Shown here: positions 19,011 to 27,427 of the stretch, piece after piece
Position numbering within the stretch: the first letter of the stretch is position 1
How the letters are laid out: every line of letters starts with the position of its first letter
NCBI GenBank assembly: GCA_014654265.1
Contig: JACWDI010000003.1
Location: 62,001-126,000 of the forward strand
DNA: 64,000 nucleotides
Direction of reading: 5' to 3'
Source of the DNA: Pelagibacterales bacterium SAG-MED11
Lineage (GTDB): Bacteria > Pseudomonadota > Alphaproteobacteria > Pelagibacterales > Pelagibacteraceae
Made by a program: the position numbers and the translations under genes
The notes under the pieces: generated by a model
The model's input: only the letters and a program-made list of their open reading frames with translations
What the model was told of the DNA's origin: nothing
Database searches by the model: none

Positions 19011-19802
19011 TTATGAAGGCTTAATGAGATATCTAATTACCATTCTATCATTAAGTGTTGGTTTTGAACCTCTATGAATACCACCTTCATCAAATATAAT
19101 CATAGTTCCTGCAGTAGCATTATAATCGTATTTATTAGTTGTATTAATTGAATCTTCAAATTCCGTATCTTTTAAAAAATTTTCTATTATTTCGCTACTA
19201 GTTTTTTTATTTAAAAAATTTTGATTATCTTTTACAATATTTCTAAAATCTTTAAGACTCCAATAAGGTTGGTAGGAAATCTCTTTATTATAAATACCTT
19301 TTCTAATTTCGTAAGCAATTTTGTGAGTTTTTGGTATATAGCTCATGCATCCATTGTTTGAAGATACGTTGGTTAAATAAATAAAAAATTTTAAATAAAA
19401 ATTATCAGGATTGTAGAATTTAGTATCCGGTTTTTTTGAGCCACTATAAGCCTGATCAGTATGCCAAGGAAGAATATCTTTATTATCTACTTTACTATAA
19501 TAACCATCAATATAGTTTGAATTAACTTGTTTATTAAAAAAATCTCTAGCTATTTGATCCAGTTTTTTTTTTTTTTTAAATTTAGCCAATTCATATGTAT
19601 GTGCCAATGAACGAAACTTAAATTTTAATAATTTTATTGATAAGATCTTGAAATTGGTTAAAAAAACACTTTCTTTATCTCCCTTGGGAGCCTTATAAAA
19701 GTTCACAATATTTGATAATCTAATTAATTCTTTAGGTAATAAAAAATTTTTAATTTTTACTATTCCATTTTCTTTAATTTCTTTAGCTAAATTATTATTC
19801 AT
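19011..19802 (-). CDS. Phytanoyl-CoA dioxygenase (PhyH)-family Fe(II)/2-oxoglutarate oxygenase
   Basis: The 263-residue protein has the facial triad His114-X-Asp116 (LPWHTDQAYS) and distal His243 (GIHRGS), with Arg253 placed to bind 2-oxoglutarate. The fold and spacing fit the PhyH family, which hydroxylates varied small molecules. The substrate is unknown. It is very lysine-rich. Divergent from the sulfotransferase-like gene 70 bases away, it may belong functionally to that accessory cluster, but this is only positional. Confidence 0.8.
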   Translation of the reverse strand: MNNNLAKEIKENGIVKIKNFLLPKELIRLSNIVNFYKAPKGDKESVFLTNFKILSIKLLKFKFRSLAHTYELAKFKKKKKLDQIARDFFNKQVNSNYIDGYYSKVDNKDILPWHTDQAYSGSKKPDTKFYNPDNFYLKFFIYLTNVSSNNGCMSYIPKTHKIAYEIRKGIYNKEISYQPYWSLKDFRNIVKDNQNFLNKKTSSEIIENFLKDTEFEDSINTTNKYDYNATAGTMIIFDEGGIHRGSKPTLNDRMVIRYLIKPS

Positions 19803-19872
19803 TTTTAAATTATATTTTGTTTAATAAAAGAACTATATAGTTTATTAATATCATTATTTCCATACAAAGTTA

Positions 19873-20940
19873 ATGAAAAAAAATAATAAATATAAAATTT
19901 GCACAATAATGACTACTGGAAGAACTGGAAGCGATTATTTAGCAGGCTGCTTGGATGGTGTAAAAAATATTATGGTTTTCTCAGGTAAATTTAATCATCA
20001 AATTTTTTTTAAAAATCATAAACAAAAAATAAAAAAAGAAATTTTAATTTCAAAATTTATAACAGAAAATAGAAAATTATTTACTTACAATAAAATAGAA
20101 AATTTAAAATTGAATATAAATATTAATAAATTTAAAAAAAAATTTATTAAAATATCTAGTAACACTTTAAGTCGTAAAGAATTTTTTATAAGGTTGTATG
20201 AAGCATACCATTTAACTTTAGATCGAAAACTTCAAAGAACGAGTATAATAGTTCACCACTCACATGGACGTGTGAACACAAATAGCTTTTTAAAAGACTT
20301 TCCTAATGCAAAGATTCTTGTAACCATAAGGGACCCAAGAGCAAATTTAAAATCAGGTTTATTAAATTGGTTCAAATTTGATCCTGAAAGAAAAAATATG
20401 ATGCATATATATATGTACCTAAGAAGAATTAGAGATGATTTAGATTATGCCATACATAAAAATAATAAAAAAAAATTTATAAAACTTGAGGAAATGGGTA
20501 GTAAAAAAGTTAAAAGTGGAATTTTAAAATTTCTAGGAGCTAAATATGATAAAAAGATTAATATATCAACTTATGCAAATAAACCTTGGGCAGGTGATAA
20601 ATTGTCTGATTTTAAAAAAAATACTAAAGGGTTGTTTAATAAAAAAATTATTTATAATAATTGGCGTGAATTTTTTACAAAAGATGAAATTTCAATATTA
20701 AATTTTTTATACTCGAATTATTGTAAATTTTATAAAATTGAACAACCTAGTTTTTTTAAAAAAATTTATCTTTTCTTTAGAGTTATATTGCCATTTAAAT
20801 TTGAAAATTTAGCAATAAATCATCAAAAATTATTCTCAATTAAATTTTTGAATAATTTAATATTTTATTTTAAGAGAGTTGTTTATATACAATTGCTTAT
20901 TTTAAATATAGATATTTTTAATTATGAAAAAAAAAATTGA
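19873..20940 (+). CDS. Sulfotransferase-family protein
   Basis: Residues 14-22 (TTGRTGSDY) match the 5'-phosphosulfate loop of PAPS-dependent sulfotransferases. A later segment ILVTIRDPRANLKSGLLNWF (about residues 148-167) matches the 3'-phosphate-binding Arg/Ser motif. A candidate catalytic base is His in HHSHGR before it. There are 355 residues, with a basic, aromatic C-terminal third without known similarity. The acceptor could be a glycan or lipid headgroup. Its end overlaps the next gene by 17 bases. Base composition is more extreme (A-rich, Lys/Asn codons) than the core genes, suggesting accessory DNA. Confidence 0.72.
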   Translation: MKKNNKYKICTIMTTGRTGSDYLAGCLDGVKNIMVFSGKFNHQIFFKNHKQKIKKEILISKFITENRKLFTYNKIENLKLNININKFKKKFIKISSNTLSRKEFFIRLYEAYHLTLDRKLQRTSIIVHHSHGRVNTNSFLKDFPNAKILVTIRDPRANLKSGLLNWFKFDPERKNMMHIYMYLRRIRDDLDYAIHKNNKKKFIKLEEMGSKKVKSGILKFLGAKYDKKINISTYANKPWAGDKLSDFKKNTKGLFNKKIIYNNWREFFTKDEISILNFLYSNYCKFYKIEQPSFFKKIYLFFRVILPFKFENLAINHQKLFSIKFLNNLIFYFKRVVYIQLLILNIDIFNYEKKN

Positions 20941-21886
20941 AATTTTTTGCACTATAGGGCCTGGAAGTTTAAATACAAAATTTTTAAATTTTGCTAATTC
21001 AAACATAAATTTATTAAGATTAAACATGTCTCATTTAGATTTAAAACAATTGAAAAAAAATATTTTTTACCTAAAAAAACATTCAAAAGTACCTATTTGC
21101 ATAGACACAGAAGGTGCACAAATAAGAACAAAATGTAACAAAACTAAATTTTTTAAAAAAAATCATAAGATTAAGATATTTAGAAACAAAAATTATTATT
21201 TCTATCCAGATGATGTTTTTGATAAATTAAAAGTTAATGATAAATTAGATATTGGTTTTAGTGGGCTTTGTGTAAAAATTGAAAAAAAAAATAACAATTT
21301 TTTTATATGTAAAGTGCAAAATCCCGGATTTTTTGAGCCTAATAAAGGAGTTCATCTTATTAACAGAGAAATAAAATTAAATTATCTAACTAACAAAGAC
21401 ATTGAAGCTATTAAAATTGGTCAAAAACTAAATATTAAATATTATGCTTTATCTTTTACTAATTCACACATTGATGTAATCAAATTCAACAAATTATTAA
21501 AAAGTGAAAAAAAAATATTTAAGGTAGAAACCAAAGAAGCAATTAAAAATTTAAAAAAGATTATTAAATTTGGTAATAATTTGTTGATTGATAGAGGTGA
21601 TTTATCTAAAGATATAAAAATTGAAAATGTTCCAATTATTCAAAGAAAGATAATTCATGAAGCTAAGAAGAATAGGAAAAATGTTTATGTTGCAACAAAT
21701 TTTTTAGAAAGCATGATTCTTAATAGTTACCCTACTAGAGCAGAAGTAAATGATATCTACAATACCATAGAAATGGGAGCTAAAGGTTTAGTTCTTGCTG
21801 CTGAAACTGCTATTGGTAAAAATCCTGTAGAATGTGTAAAAATATTAAAGAAAATAATTAAAGTATTCAAAAAAAATAATGCTTAA
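20924..21886 (+). CDS. Short pyruvate-kinase-like protein lacking the C-terminal domain
   Basis: At 320 residues it has the barrel and B-domain of pyruvate kinase but ends after the barrel, without the roughly 130-residue allosteric C-domain of normal enzymes. Conserved pieces are RLNMSH (32-37), DTEGAQIR (61-68), Lys200 with Glu202 (KVETK; normally KIE), RGDL (224-227), PTRAEV (270-275) and ETAIGKNP (294-301). Most catalytic positions are kept, so it may act as a phosphotransferase or PEP-using enzyme on another substrate. It overlaps the upstream sulfotransferase gene and the downstream kinase gene, implying joint function. Confidence 0.75.
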   Translation: MKKKIEIFCTIGPGSLNTKFLNFANSNINLLRLNMSHLDLKQLKKNIFYLKKHSKVPICIDTEGAQIRTKCNKTKFFKKNHKIKIFRNKNYYFYPDDVFDKLKVNDKLDIGFSGLCVKIEKKNNNFFICKVQNPGFFEPNKGVHLINREIKLNYLTNKDIEAIKIGQKLNIKYYALSFTNSHIDVIKFNKLLKSEKKIFKVETKEAIKNLKKIIKFGNNLLIDRGDLSKDIKIENVPIIQRKIIHEAKKNRKNVYVATNFLESMILNSYPTRAEVNDIYNTIEMGAKGLVLAAETAIGKNPVECVKILKKIIKVFKKNNA

Positions 21887-22310
21887 AATTTTAGTTATGG
21901 GTCTTCCTGGATCAGGAAAAACTACTTTAGCAAAAGAAATTAAAAAAAAAATTAAATGTCATTGGTTAAATGCTGACAAAGTAAGAAAAAAATTCAAAGA
22001 TTGGGATTTTTCAAAAAAAGGTGTTCTTAGACAAGCAAGAAGAATGAGGCAACTTGCAAATAAAAGTAGAAATAAAATTATAATTGCTGACTTTATTTGC
22101 CCCTATAGAGAGGGTAGAAAAATATTTAACCCTGATCTTATTATTTGGATGGATACCATTAAAAAAGGTAGATTATCCACATTTGACAAAACATTTCAAA
22201 ACCCAAAAAAATTTGACTTGAAAATTAAAACAAAAAATTTGAGGATAAATATGTCTAAAGTGATTAAATTTTTAAAAAAAGTGGAAGAAAAAAAATATCT
22301 TAAAATGTAA
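21879..22310 (+). CDS. Adenylyl-sulfate-kinase-like P-loop kinase
   Basis: There are 143 residues. Walker A GLPGSGKTT lies at 8-16. It is followed by LNADKVRKKF (compare LDGDNVR of CysC), WDFS, a QARRMRQLA helix, and IADFICPYREGR, which corresponds to the CysC ISPYR segment. The C-terminal part that in CysC holds the DPKGLY motif is replaced by an unrelated FDKTFQNPKKF segment, so the substrate may not be adenylyl sulfate. It overlaps the pyruvate-kinase-like gene by 8 bases and ends directly against the convergent DUF3047 gene. Confidence 0.72.
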   Translation: MLKILVMGLPGSGKTTLAKEIKKKIKCHWLNADKVRKKFKDWDFSKKGVLRQARRMRQLANKSRNKIIIADFICPYREGRKIFNPDLIIWMDTIKKGRLSTFDKTFQNPKKFDLKIKTKNLRINMSKVIKFLKKVEEKKYLKM

Positions 22311-22961
22311 TTAATCAGCTGAAAAGTAAATATTTTGATAATAAGCAATTGATTTCATTTTAGAATTATCTGTATCTGACATTATCGCTAAACCATCTAA
22401 TTCATCTACATCTAAATTATGAAATCTTTTAAAATCTTCTTTTACATTTGCTTTAACTGTAATCCATTCATTTAAATTATTTTGAGTACTTGCTAAAACA
22501 TTATCTATAGATTTTTTTGTATAGGGACTTGGCCAGTTAGATCCAACATCATTATTACTTGAAAAAACATAATTAATTGCTCTATTTGAAAGTGGTGTGG
22601 CGCCTGTCTTTTTTACTGCAAATACCCTAGCTGCAAAATCGTGTCCTTTTTTGGTATCTTCTTTTATACCAGATAAATCTTTTTCAATTTTCCAAGTAAT
22701 ATTAATAAATGGAGTTTTATTAAGATTAATTTTTACCTCTTTGCCTAGACCAGAAGCTGCATTATCTGCCACTGCCTTAAGAAAATTGCCACTTTCATTT
22801 TTACCTATCGAATAAATTGTTTTGTTGTCTGCACCTCTTACTTTCCTAACTTGTAGTTCTGATAGTTCAAACTTTGTAAAATCAAAAACTTTAACCTCAT
22901 TTGCATGTGTGTGCGTGTTCATCAACATGATAAAAATTATAAATTTGAAAATAGTTTTCAT
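22311..22961 (-). CDS. DUF3047 family exported protein
   Basis: The 216-residue protein has a Sec signal peptide (cleavage near residue 20, THA-NEV) and the DUF3047 pattern, including WKIEKDL, HDFAARVFAV and INYVFSS with GSNWPSPYT, then VKEDFKRFHN and DELDGLAIMSDTDN. The fold is predicted to be a carbohydrate-binding-like beta sandwich, and the function is unknown. It stands alone, abutting the convergent kinase gene, with a divergent 45-residue gene upstream. Confidence 0.85.
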   Translation of the reverse strand: MKTIFKFIIFIMLMNTHTHANEVKVFDFTKFELSELQVRKVRGADNKTIYSIGKNESGNFLKAVADNAASGLGKEVKINLNKTPFINITWKIEKDLSGIKEDTKKGHDFAARVFAVKKTGATPLSNRAINYVFSSNNDVGSNWPSPYTKKSIDNVLASTQNNLNEWITVKANVKEDFKRFHNLDVDELDGLAIMSDTDNSKMKSIAYYQNIYFSAD

Positions 22962-23038
22962 TTTAAAAAATTTGTTAATACATTATTTTGACAAAATTTA
23001 AACATGCAAAAATCAATTTTTGTATTTATAAATATTTT

Positions 23039-23176
23039 ATGAAGACAATTTCTATATTTATCCTATTAATTTACTGGTCAGTAATGATTTTTGCTCCTGT
23101 TATGTCTAAAGATTTAAAAATAAGTCGTGCAAAAGCCAATCAAATTAAGATTTTTGAGCAAAAACCTCGAAATTAA
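23039..23176 (+). CDS. 45-residue small membrane or exported protein
   Basis: The frame from the ATG at 23039 reads MKTISIFILLIYWSVMIFAP then VMSKDLKISRAKANQIKIFE and a short basic end. It is either a one-helix membrane protein or a short secreted peptide with cleavage near residue 23. A TTG 51 bases upstream would extend it without signal-like character, so I prefer the ATG. The stop interlocks as TTAA with the convergent SDR gene. Function unknown. Confidence 0.6.
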   Translation: MKTISIFILLIYWSVMIFAPVMSKDLKISRAKANQIKIFEQKPRN

Positions 23177-23925
23177 TAAGTCGATCGACCTCCACTGATA
23201 TCAAAAACAGCTGCTGTAGAAAAAGTGTTTTCATCTGAGGATAACCAGCAAACTAAAGAGGTAAACTCTTCAACCTCCAGAAATCTTCCTCTTGGCACTT
23301 TTGAAAGCATTCTTTGGACATGTTCTTTGGTCATTTGATCTAAAATTCTTGTTTTTGCCCCTGCTGGTGTTACAGCATTGACTGCAATGTTCTTATCAGC
23401 AAGTTCTTTTCCAAGTGATTTGGTTAATCCAATTGCTCCTGCTTTTCCAGAGCTATAGGCACTTGCATTTGCATTACCATCTTTTCCAGCAACTGAAGCT
23501 ACATTAACAATCCTCCCATAGTTATTTTTAATCATACTAGGTACAATTGCTCTACAACAATTGAATGTTCCAAATAGATTAATTTTTACTATTTCATTCC
23601 ACTTATCAACATCATACTCCCATAATGGTGCTGTTGGCCCAGTAATGCCAGCATTATTGATTAGTATATCTATATTTGAATTATTAAGAATATTGTTTAC
23701 TGCATCCTCAACTGTTTTATAATTCGATACATCAACTATATTAGAAGTTAAATTATCGTTATTAATGCTATTAAGAACTTTTTCTAAAAGTTTAGAATCT
23801 ATATCCCAAATAACTACTTTTGCACCACCTTCTAAAAATCTTTTCGCGATATCTAAACCAAATCCTTGTGCTCCCCCAGTAATTACCGCAGTTTTATTTT
23901 TAAAATCAAATAGATTTTTATTCAT
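23173..23925 (-). CDS. SDR-family NAD(P)-dependent oxidoreductase
   Basis: Classical short-chain dehydrogenase of 250 residues. It has the cofactor motif TGGAQGFG (16-23), NNAG (90-93), and catalytic Ser144, Tyr157, Lys161 (YSSGK), with a C-terminal DISGGRSTY in place of the usual DGG. It is last in a run with the TRAP and NCS1 transporters, 4 bases after the NCS1 gene, so it probably oxidises or reduces an imported polyol, sugar acid or hydroxy acid. The substrate cannot be read from sequence. Confidence 0.85.
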   Translation of the reverse strand: MNKNLFDFKNKTAVITGGAQGFGLDIAKRFLEGGAKVVIWDIDSKLLEKVLNSINNDNLTSNIVDVSNYKTVEDAVNNILNNSNIDILINNAGITGPTAPLWEYDVDKWNEIVKINLFGTFNCCRAIVPSMIKNNYGRIVNVASVAGKDGNANASAYSSGKAGAIGLTKSLGKELADKNIAVNAVTPAGAKTRILDQMTKEHVQRMLSKVPRGRFLEVEEFTSLVCWLSSDENTFSTAAVFDISGGRSTY

Positions 23926-23929
23926 TTAG

Positions 23930-25387
23930 TTAGTCTTTTGCTAAAAGGTAATAGACCAAAGAGGCAATAAAAGCTCCTATGATCCATGAATAAGATTGTA
24001 GAAACATTAAATTACTATTCCAAATAGTTGATGCTGAAAAAATAAACCCTAAAATTAAGGAATAGGTTCCCTTTATATGCCACCCACTGGAATAATAATA
24101 AGCACCATCTTTTTCTAAAGAATAAATATCTTTATTAACTAAATTTTCTTTTTTAATAAAATAAAAATCAGATATCATTATTCCAGCCAATGGACCAAAA
24201 AAAGCACCTATAGTATCCAAATAAGATAATGCACCGATTTGACTGAAATAAGTAAGCCAGAAAATGCTAATCCCAAAAGCTAAAATTATAATTGTAATGC
24301 TAGAACTTTTTAATGAAAAAGATGAAGGAATAAAATTAATCAGAGAATATTGAGAGGGAATAAAATTAGCAATTAAATTTGTGGATGCTGAAGCAATAAT
24401 AATAAAAATTAAAACTAAAATTGTCACAAGTAAATTGTTTAATTTTCCAATTATATCTGTTGGATTTGTTAGTATTCTATTCAAATTATCTGGATCCTGT
24501 TTTAAAAAAGCATCAGCACCAGTCACTATAAATAATGTAAAAAATGAAAAAATAATTAAATTTAATAATAAACTCAAATTTCCTTTTTTAAGTTCTTTTT
24601 CATTTTTAACATATCTAGAAAAATCACCAAAATTCATAATTACTATTGAGAAAAATGTGAACATTGTACCTGTGACTGTAATCAATGGAGCAATATTATT
24701 TTTATCAAAAAAATTAAAATAATTTAAAGAATTAATAAATGCGTAAGATGAAGACTTTACATCTATTAATAATGTTGAAAAGAAAAATACTATCATTCCC
24801 AAATAAACTGTAATTGCAGAAAATTTTATTATCTTCCTATTAAAAATCATTCCTGCACTGAACAAAAATCCTTGAACGATGATTGTAATTAAAAGCGAGA
24901 ACCAGTCGATGATATTCAATCCTAAAAAGAACATTAAAAAAATTTCTTTATTTAATATTTCAGGGTTAAATGAAAAAATGCCTATCCTAATTAAGTAAAC
25001 TATAGCTTTTGATAAAAAATATGTTTGAACTCCAAACATAAAAATTCCAGTTATACATCTAAATAGTCCAAAAATTTTAGCACCATTAAAACCTAATGAG
25101 GATCTTAATAAAACAACAAACGGTAATCCAAATTTTTGTGATGGTTTTCCAATCCAATTTGAAAATAAATAAACCAAAAAAGAACCTAATACTGTACCAA
25201 AAAAAACAATCATCGAATTCATATCATAAATAATATAAAGAGATGCAATAAGTGAGAATCCAATAATACTTTGAATATTAACGCCCCAAAAATAAAATAA
25301 ATCTTTCCAATCCCAATTCTTATTATTTGGATTTACTGAAACTAAATCCCAATTAATAAGTGTTTTTTTTGATTTTTGTTGACTCAC
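23930..25387 (-). CDS. NCS1-family permease (cytosine/purine/hydantoin/allantoin type)
   Basis: A 485-residue membrane protein with about 12 helices. It starts with the NCS1-typical soluble segment followed by WKDLFYFWGVNIQSI (about residues 25-39) and keeps the family Gly-rich helix 1 and the GKPSQKFGLPF segment before helix 3. NCS1 proteins import nucleobases and related compounds, with Na+ or H+. The location between TRAP genes and an SDR suggests a shared catabolic theme, though no nucleobase-degrading enzyme lies nearby. The gap to dctM is 25 bases. Confidence 0.8.
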   Translation of the reverse strand: MSQQKSKKTLINWDLVSVNPNNKNWDWKDLFYFWGVNIQSIIGFSLIASLYIIYDMNSMIVFFGTVLGSFLVYLFSNWIGKPSQKFGLPFVVLLRSSLGFNGAKIFGLFRCITGIFMFGVQTYFLSKAIVYLIRIGIFSFNPEILNKEIFLMFFLGLNIIDWFSLLITIIVQGFLFSAGMIFNRKIIKFSAITVYLGMIVFFFSTLLIDVKSSSYAFINSLNYFNFFDKNNIAPLITVTGTMFTFFSIVIMNFGDFSRYVKNEKELKKGNLSLLLNLIIFSFFTLFIVTGADAFLKQDPDNLNRILTNPTDIIGKLNNLLVTILVLIFIIIASASTNLIANFIPSQYSLINFIPSSFSLKSSSITIIILAFGISIFWLTYFSQIGALSYLDTIGAFFGPLAGIMISDFYFIKKENLVNKDIYSLEKDGAYYYSSGWHIKGTYSLILGFIFSASTIWNSNLMFLQSYSWIIGAFIASLVYYLLAKD

Positions 25388-25412
25388 TTAAACAATATAA
25401 AACTAAAATTTT

Positions 25413-26747
25413 CTACTGTCCATATAAGAGAGTTGGCAACCAAAGAGCAATTTGGGGAAATACAATAATTAAAACTAATCCTATGACTTGTAAGACCATA
25501 AATTGCATCATCCCATAATAGATATCCTTAAGATCCCACTCAGGTACCACTCCTTTTAAAAAATATGCTGAAAGAGCAACTGGAGGAGATAGCCAGGCTG
25601 TCTGTAAATTTACAGCTACTAATATTGCAAACCAAGTTAAATTAAAACCTAAAGCCTCTACTAGTGGTAAAATAATTGGAATAATTATCATTACTATAGG
25701 GACCCATTCTAATGGCCAACCTAACAAGAAAATCATAACCATTATCATTGCCAGGATTAAATACTTATTCATTTCTAGACCTAATAAAAATTCAGTTAAT
25801 AATGTAGGAGTTCCCAATCTAGCAAACACAGCACCAAAAAAATTTGATGCAGCAACTAAAACCATTATTAAAGCAGTTATCTCAAGAGTTTTAACCAAAG
25901 CTTCTTGGAGTTTTGGTAACGTTAATTTTTTATAAGCTAAAGATAATAAGAGCGCACCCATTGCCCCACAACCTGCAGCTTCTGTTGGGGTTGCAAATCC
26001 AAATAAGATACTTCCTAATGCAGCAAAAACTAATGCAGCAGGTGGTACTAATCCTAAAAAAAACTCTACCCATACTTCTTTCATACTTGCGGCTCTCATA
26101 TCTTCAGGTAACACTGGTCCTAATTTTGGGTTAATCATGCATCTAATTGTTGTGTATGCTGCATATAAAGTTGCAAGTAAAATCCCAGGAAAAATAGCTG
26201 CTGCAAACAAATCAATAACAGGAATTTCCATTATAGGACCCATCACTACAAGCATAATACTTGGTGGAATTAAAATTCCTAAAGTTCCACCAGCGGTGAT
26301 TGTTCCAGCTGCAAGTCTGACATCATAGCCTGATCTATTCATTGATTTTGCAGCCATAATTCCAAGAATGGTAACAGAAGCTCCTACTATTCCTGTTGCA
26401 GCTGCAAATATTACAGAAACAAATAAAACTGCGTAATATAATGATCCTCTAACTTTAGCTAACATTAGTTGAAAAGCAGAAAATAATCTTTCCATTAAAC
26501 CAGCTTGTTCCATCATTATCCCCATAAAGACAAAGAGTGGAACGGCGGCAAGAGTTTGTTCTGTCATTACCATAGAAAATTGGAGGGTCATTAAATAGAA
26601 AACTAATTTTCCAAAACCTAAGTAACCGAATACAAATCCTAAAAATATCAAAGTAAATGATATTGGAAATCCAACAAATATTGCAAAAAGCATTACACCT
26701 ACAAGAATAAAACCAAGTATTGCTGGATCCATAAATTCAGCAATCAT
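25413..26747 (-). CDS. dctM: TRAP transporter large permease (DctM)
   Basis: The 444-residue, about 12-helix ion-coupled permease of a tripartite ATP-independent periplasmic transporter. Family marks are PLFVFMGIMMEQAGLMERLF (residues 70-89), the GASVTILGIMAA stretch near 123-134 and the GILIPPS motif near 156. It overlaps the dctQ stop/start by 4 bases (ATGA). It works with the DctQ and DctP encoded upstream. Uptake is driven by the Na+ or H+ gradient. Confidence 0.94.
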   Translation of the reverse strand: MIAEFMDPAILGFILVGVMLFAIFVGFPISFTLIFLGFVFGYLGFGKLVFYLMTLQFSMVMTEQTLAAVPLFVFMGIMMEQAGLMERLFSAFQLMLAKVRGSLYYAVLFVSVIFAAATGIVGASVTILGIMAAKSMNRSGYDVRLAAGTITAGGTLGILIPPSIMLVVMGPIMEIPVIDLFAAAIFPGILLATLYAAYTTIRCMINPKLGPVLPEDMRAASMKEVWVEFFLGLVPPAALVFAALGSILFGFATPTEAAGCGAMGALLLSLAYKKLTLPKLQEALVKTLEITALIMVLVAASNFFGAVFARLGTPTLLTEFLLGLEMNKYLILAMIMVMIFLLGWPLEWVPIVMIIIPIILPLVEALGFNLTWFAILVAVNLQTAWLSPPVALSAYFLKGVVPEWDLKDIYYGMMQFMVLQVIGLVLIIVFPQIALWLPTLLYGQ

Positions 26748-27358
26748 TTAGACTCTCCTGGCCACTCACCTTTTTTAGCAGCCCAATAGCTTTTAAATAA
26801 TTCTGAAATTCCTTGAACAAGTAAAAATATTATTCCAACTAATAAACAAGTTTTTATAGGCCACATATATGGCATCCAGGTAGTATCCATTCCTCTTTCG
26901 CCTCTTTGGATAGACTCGCCTACATATCCAATTGTCATATAAAGAAAAACGATAAGACCAGGAAAATAAAATAAAAGATATAACCAAAAGTCTATTGTTC
27001 CCTGAGTTTTGGTTTTAAAATTTCTATATAAAAAATCAGCCCTTATATGAACTCCTCTTGAAAGTGCATATCCAGCTCCCAACATAAACAATGCCCCATA
27101 CAAAAACCTACTGATGTCATAGGCCCAAATTGTTGGAGCTAAAAATAATTTTCTTGCTAGAACTTCATAAGTCATCGCAAAAATTAATGGCATTAAAATC
27201 CAACAAACTATATTTCCAACCCACTTGCTGAATTTATCTATATTAACGATAGATTTTGCCATCCATGATGGCATATCATCCGGCATCTTACCTGAACCAC
27301 CTCGCCTTTCGGCAATCATTTCATCTGAAATATCTAATTTTGATGGTTCGTCAGTCAT
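26744..27358 (-). CDS. dctQ: TRAP transporter small permease (DctQ)
   Basis: A 204-residue membrane protein with four helices and a 30-40-residue soluble N-terminus. The DctQ pattern is seen in YEVLARKLFLAPTIWAYDIS (about residues 64-83) and the RADFLYRN loop. It lies 69 bases after dctP across a strong hairpin and overlaps dctM by 4 bases. Length is a little above the minimum of the family. Confidence 0.93.
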   Translation of the reverse strand: MTDEPSKLDISDEMIAERRGGSGKMPDDMPSWMAKSIVNIDKFSKWVGNIVCWILMPLIFAMTYEVLARKLFLAPTIWAYDISRFLYGALFMLGAGYALSRGVHIRADFLYRNFKTKTQGTIDFWLYLLFYFPGLIVFLYMTIGYVGESIQRGERGMDTTWMPYMWPIKTCLLVGIIFLLVQGISELFKSYWAAKKGEWPGESK

Positions 27359-27377
27359 AAAATTTTAGTTAAAAAAA

Positions 27378-27406
27378 TTAGAGCGGACTGTAAAAGTCCG
27401 CTCTAA
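27378..27406 (-). terminator. 12-bp hairpin with U-run between dctP and dctQ (intrinsic terminator or attenuator)
   Basis: TTAGAGCGGACT at 27378-27389 pairs perfectly with AGTCCGCTCTAA at 27395-27406 around a five-base loop. Read on the minus strand the stem is followed by seven T. Because dctQ and dctM need transcription from somewhere upstream, partial termination here would give more binding protein than permease. No other promoter is evident in the remaining 20 bases. Confidence 0.85.
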
Positions 27407-27427
27407 AATATTAAGATTAATTACTGA

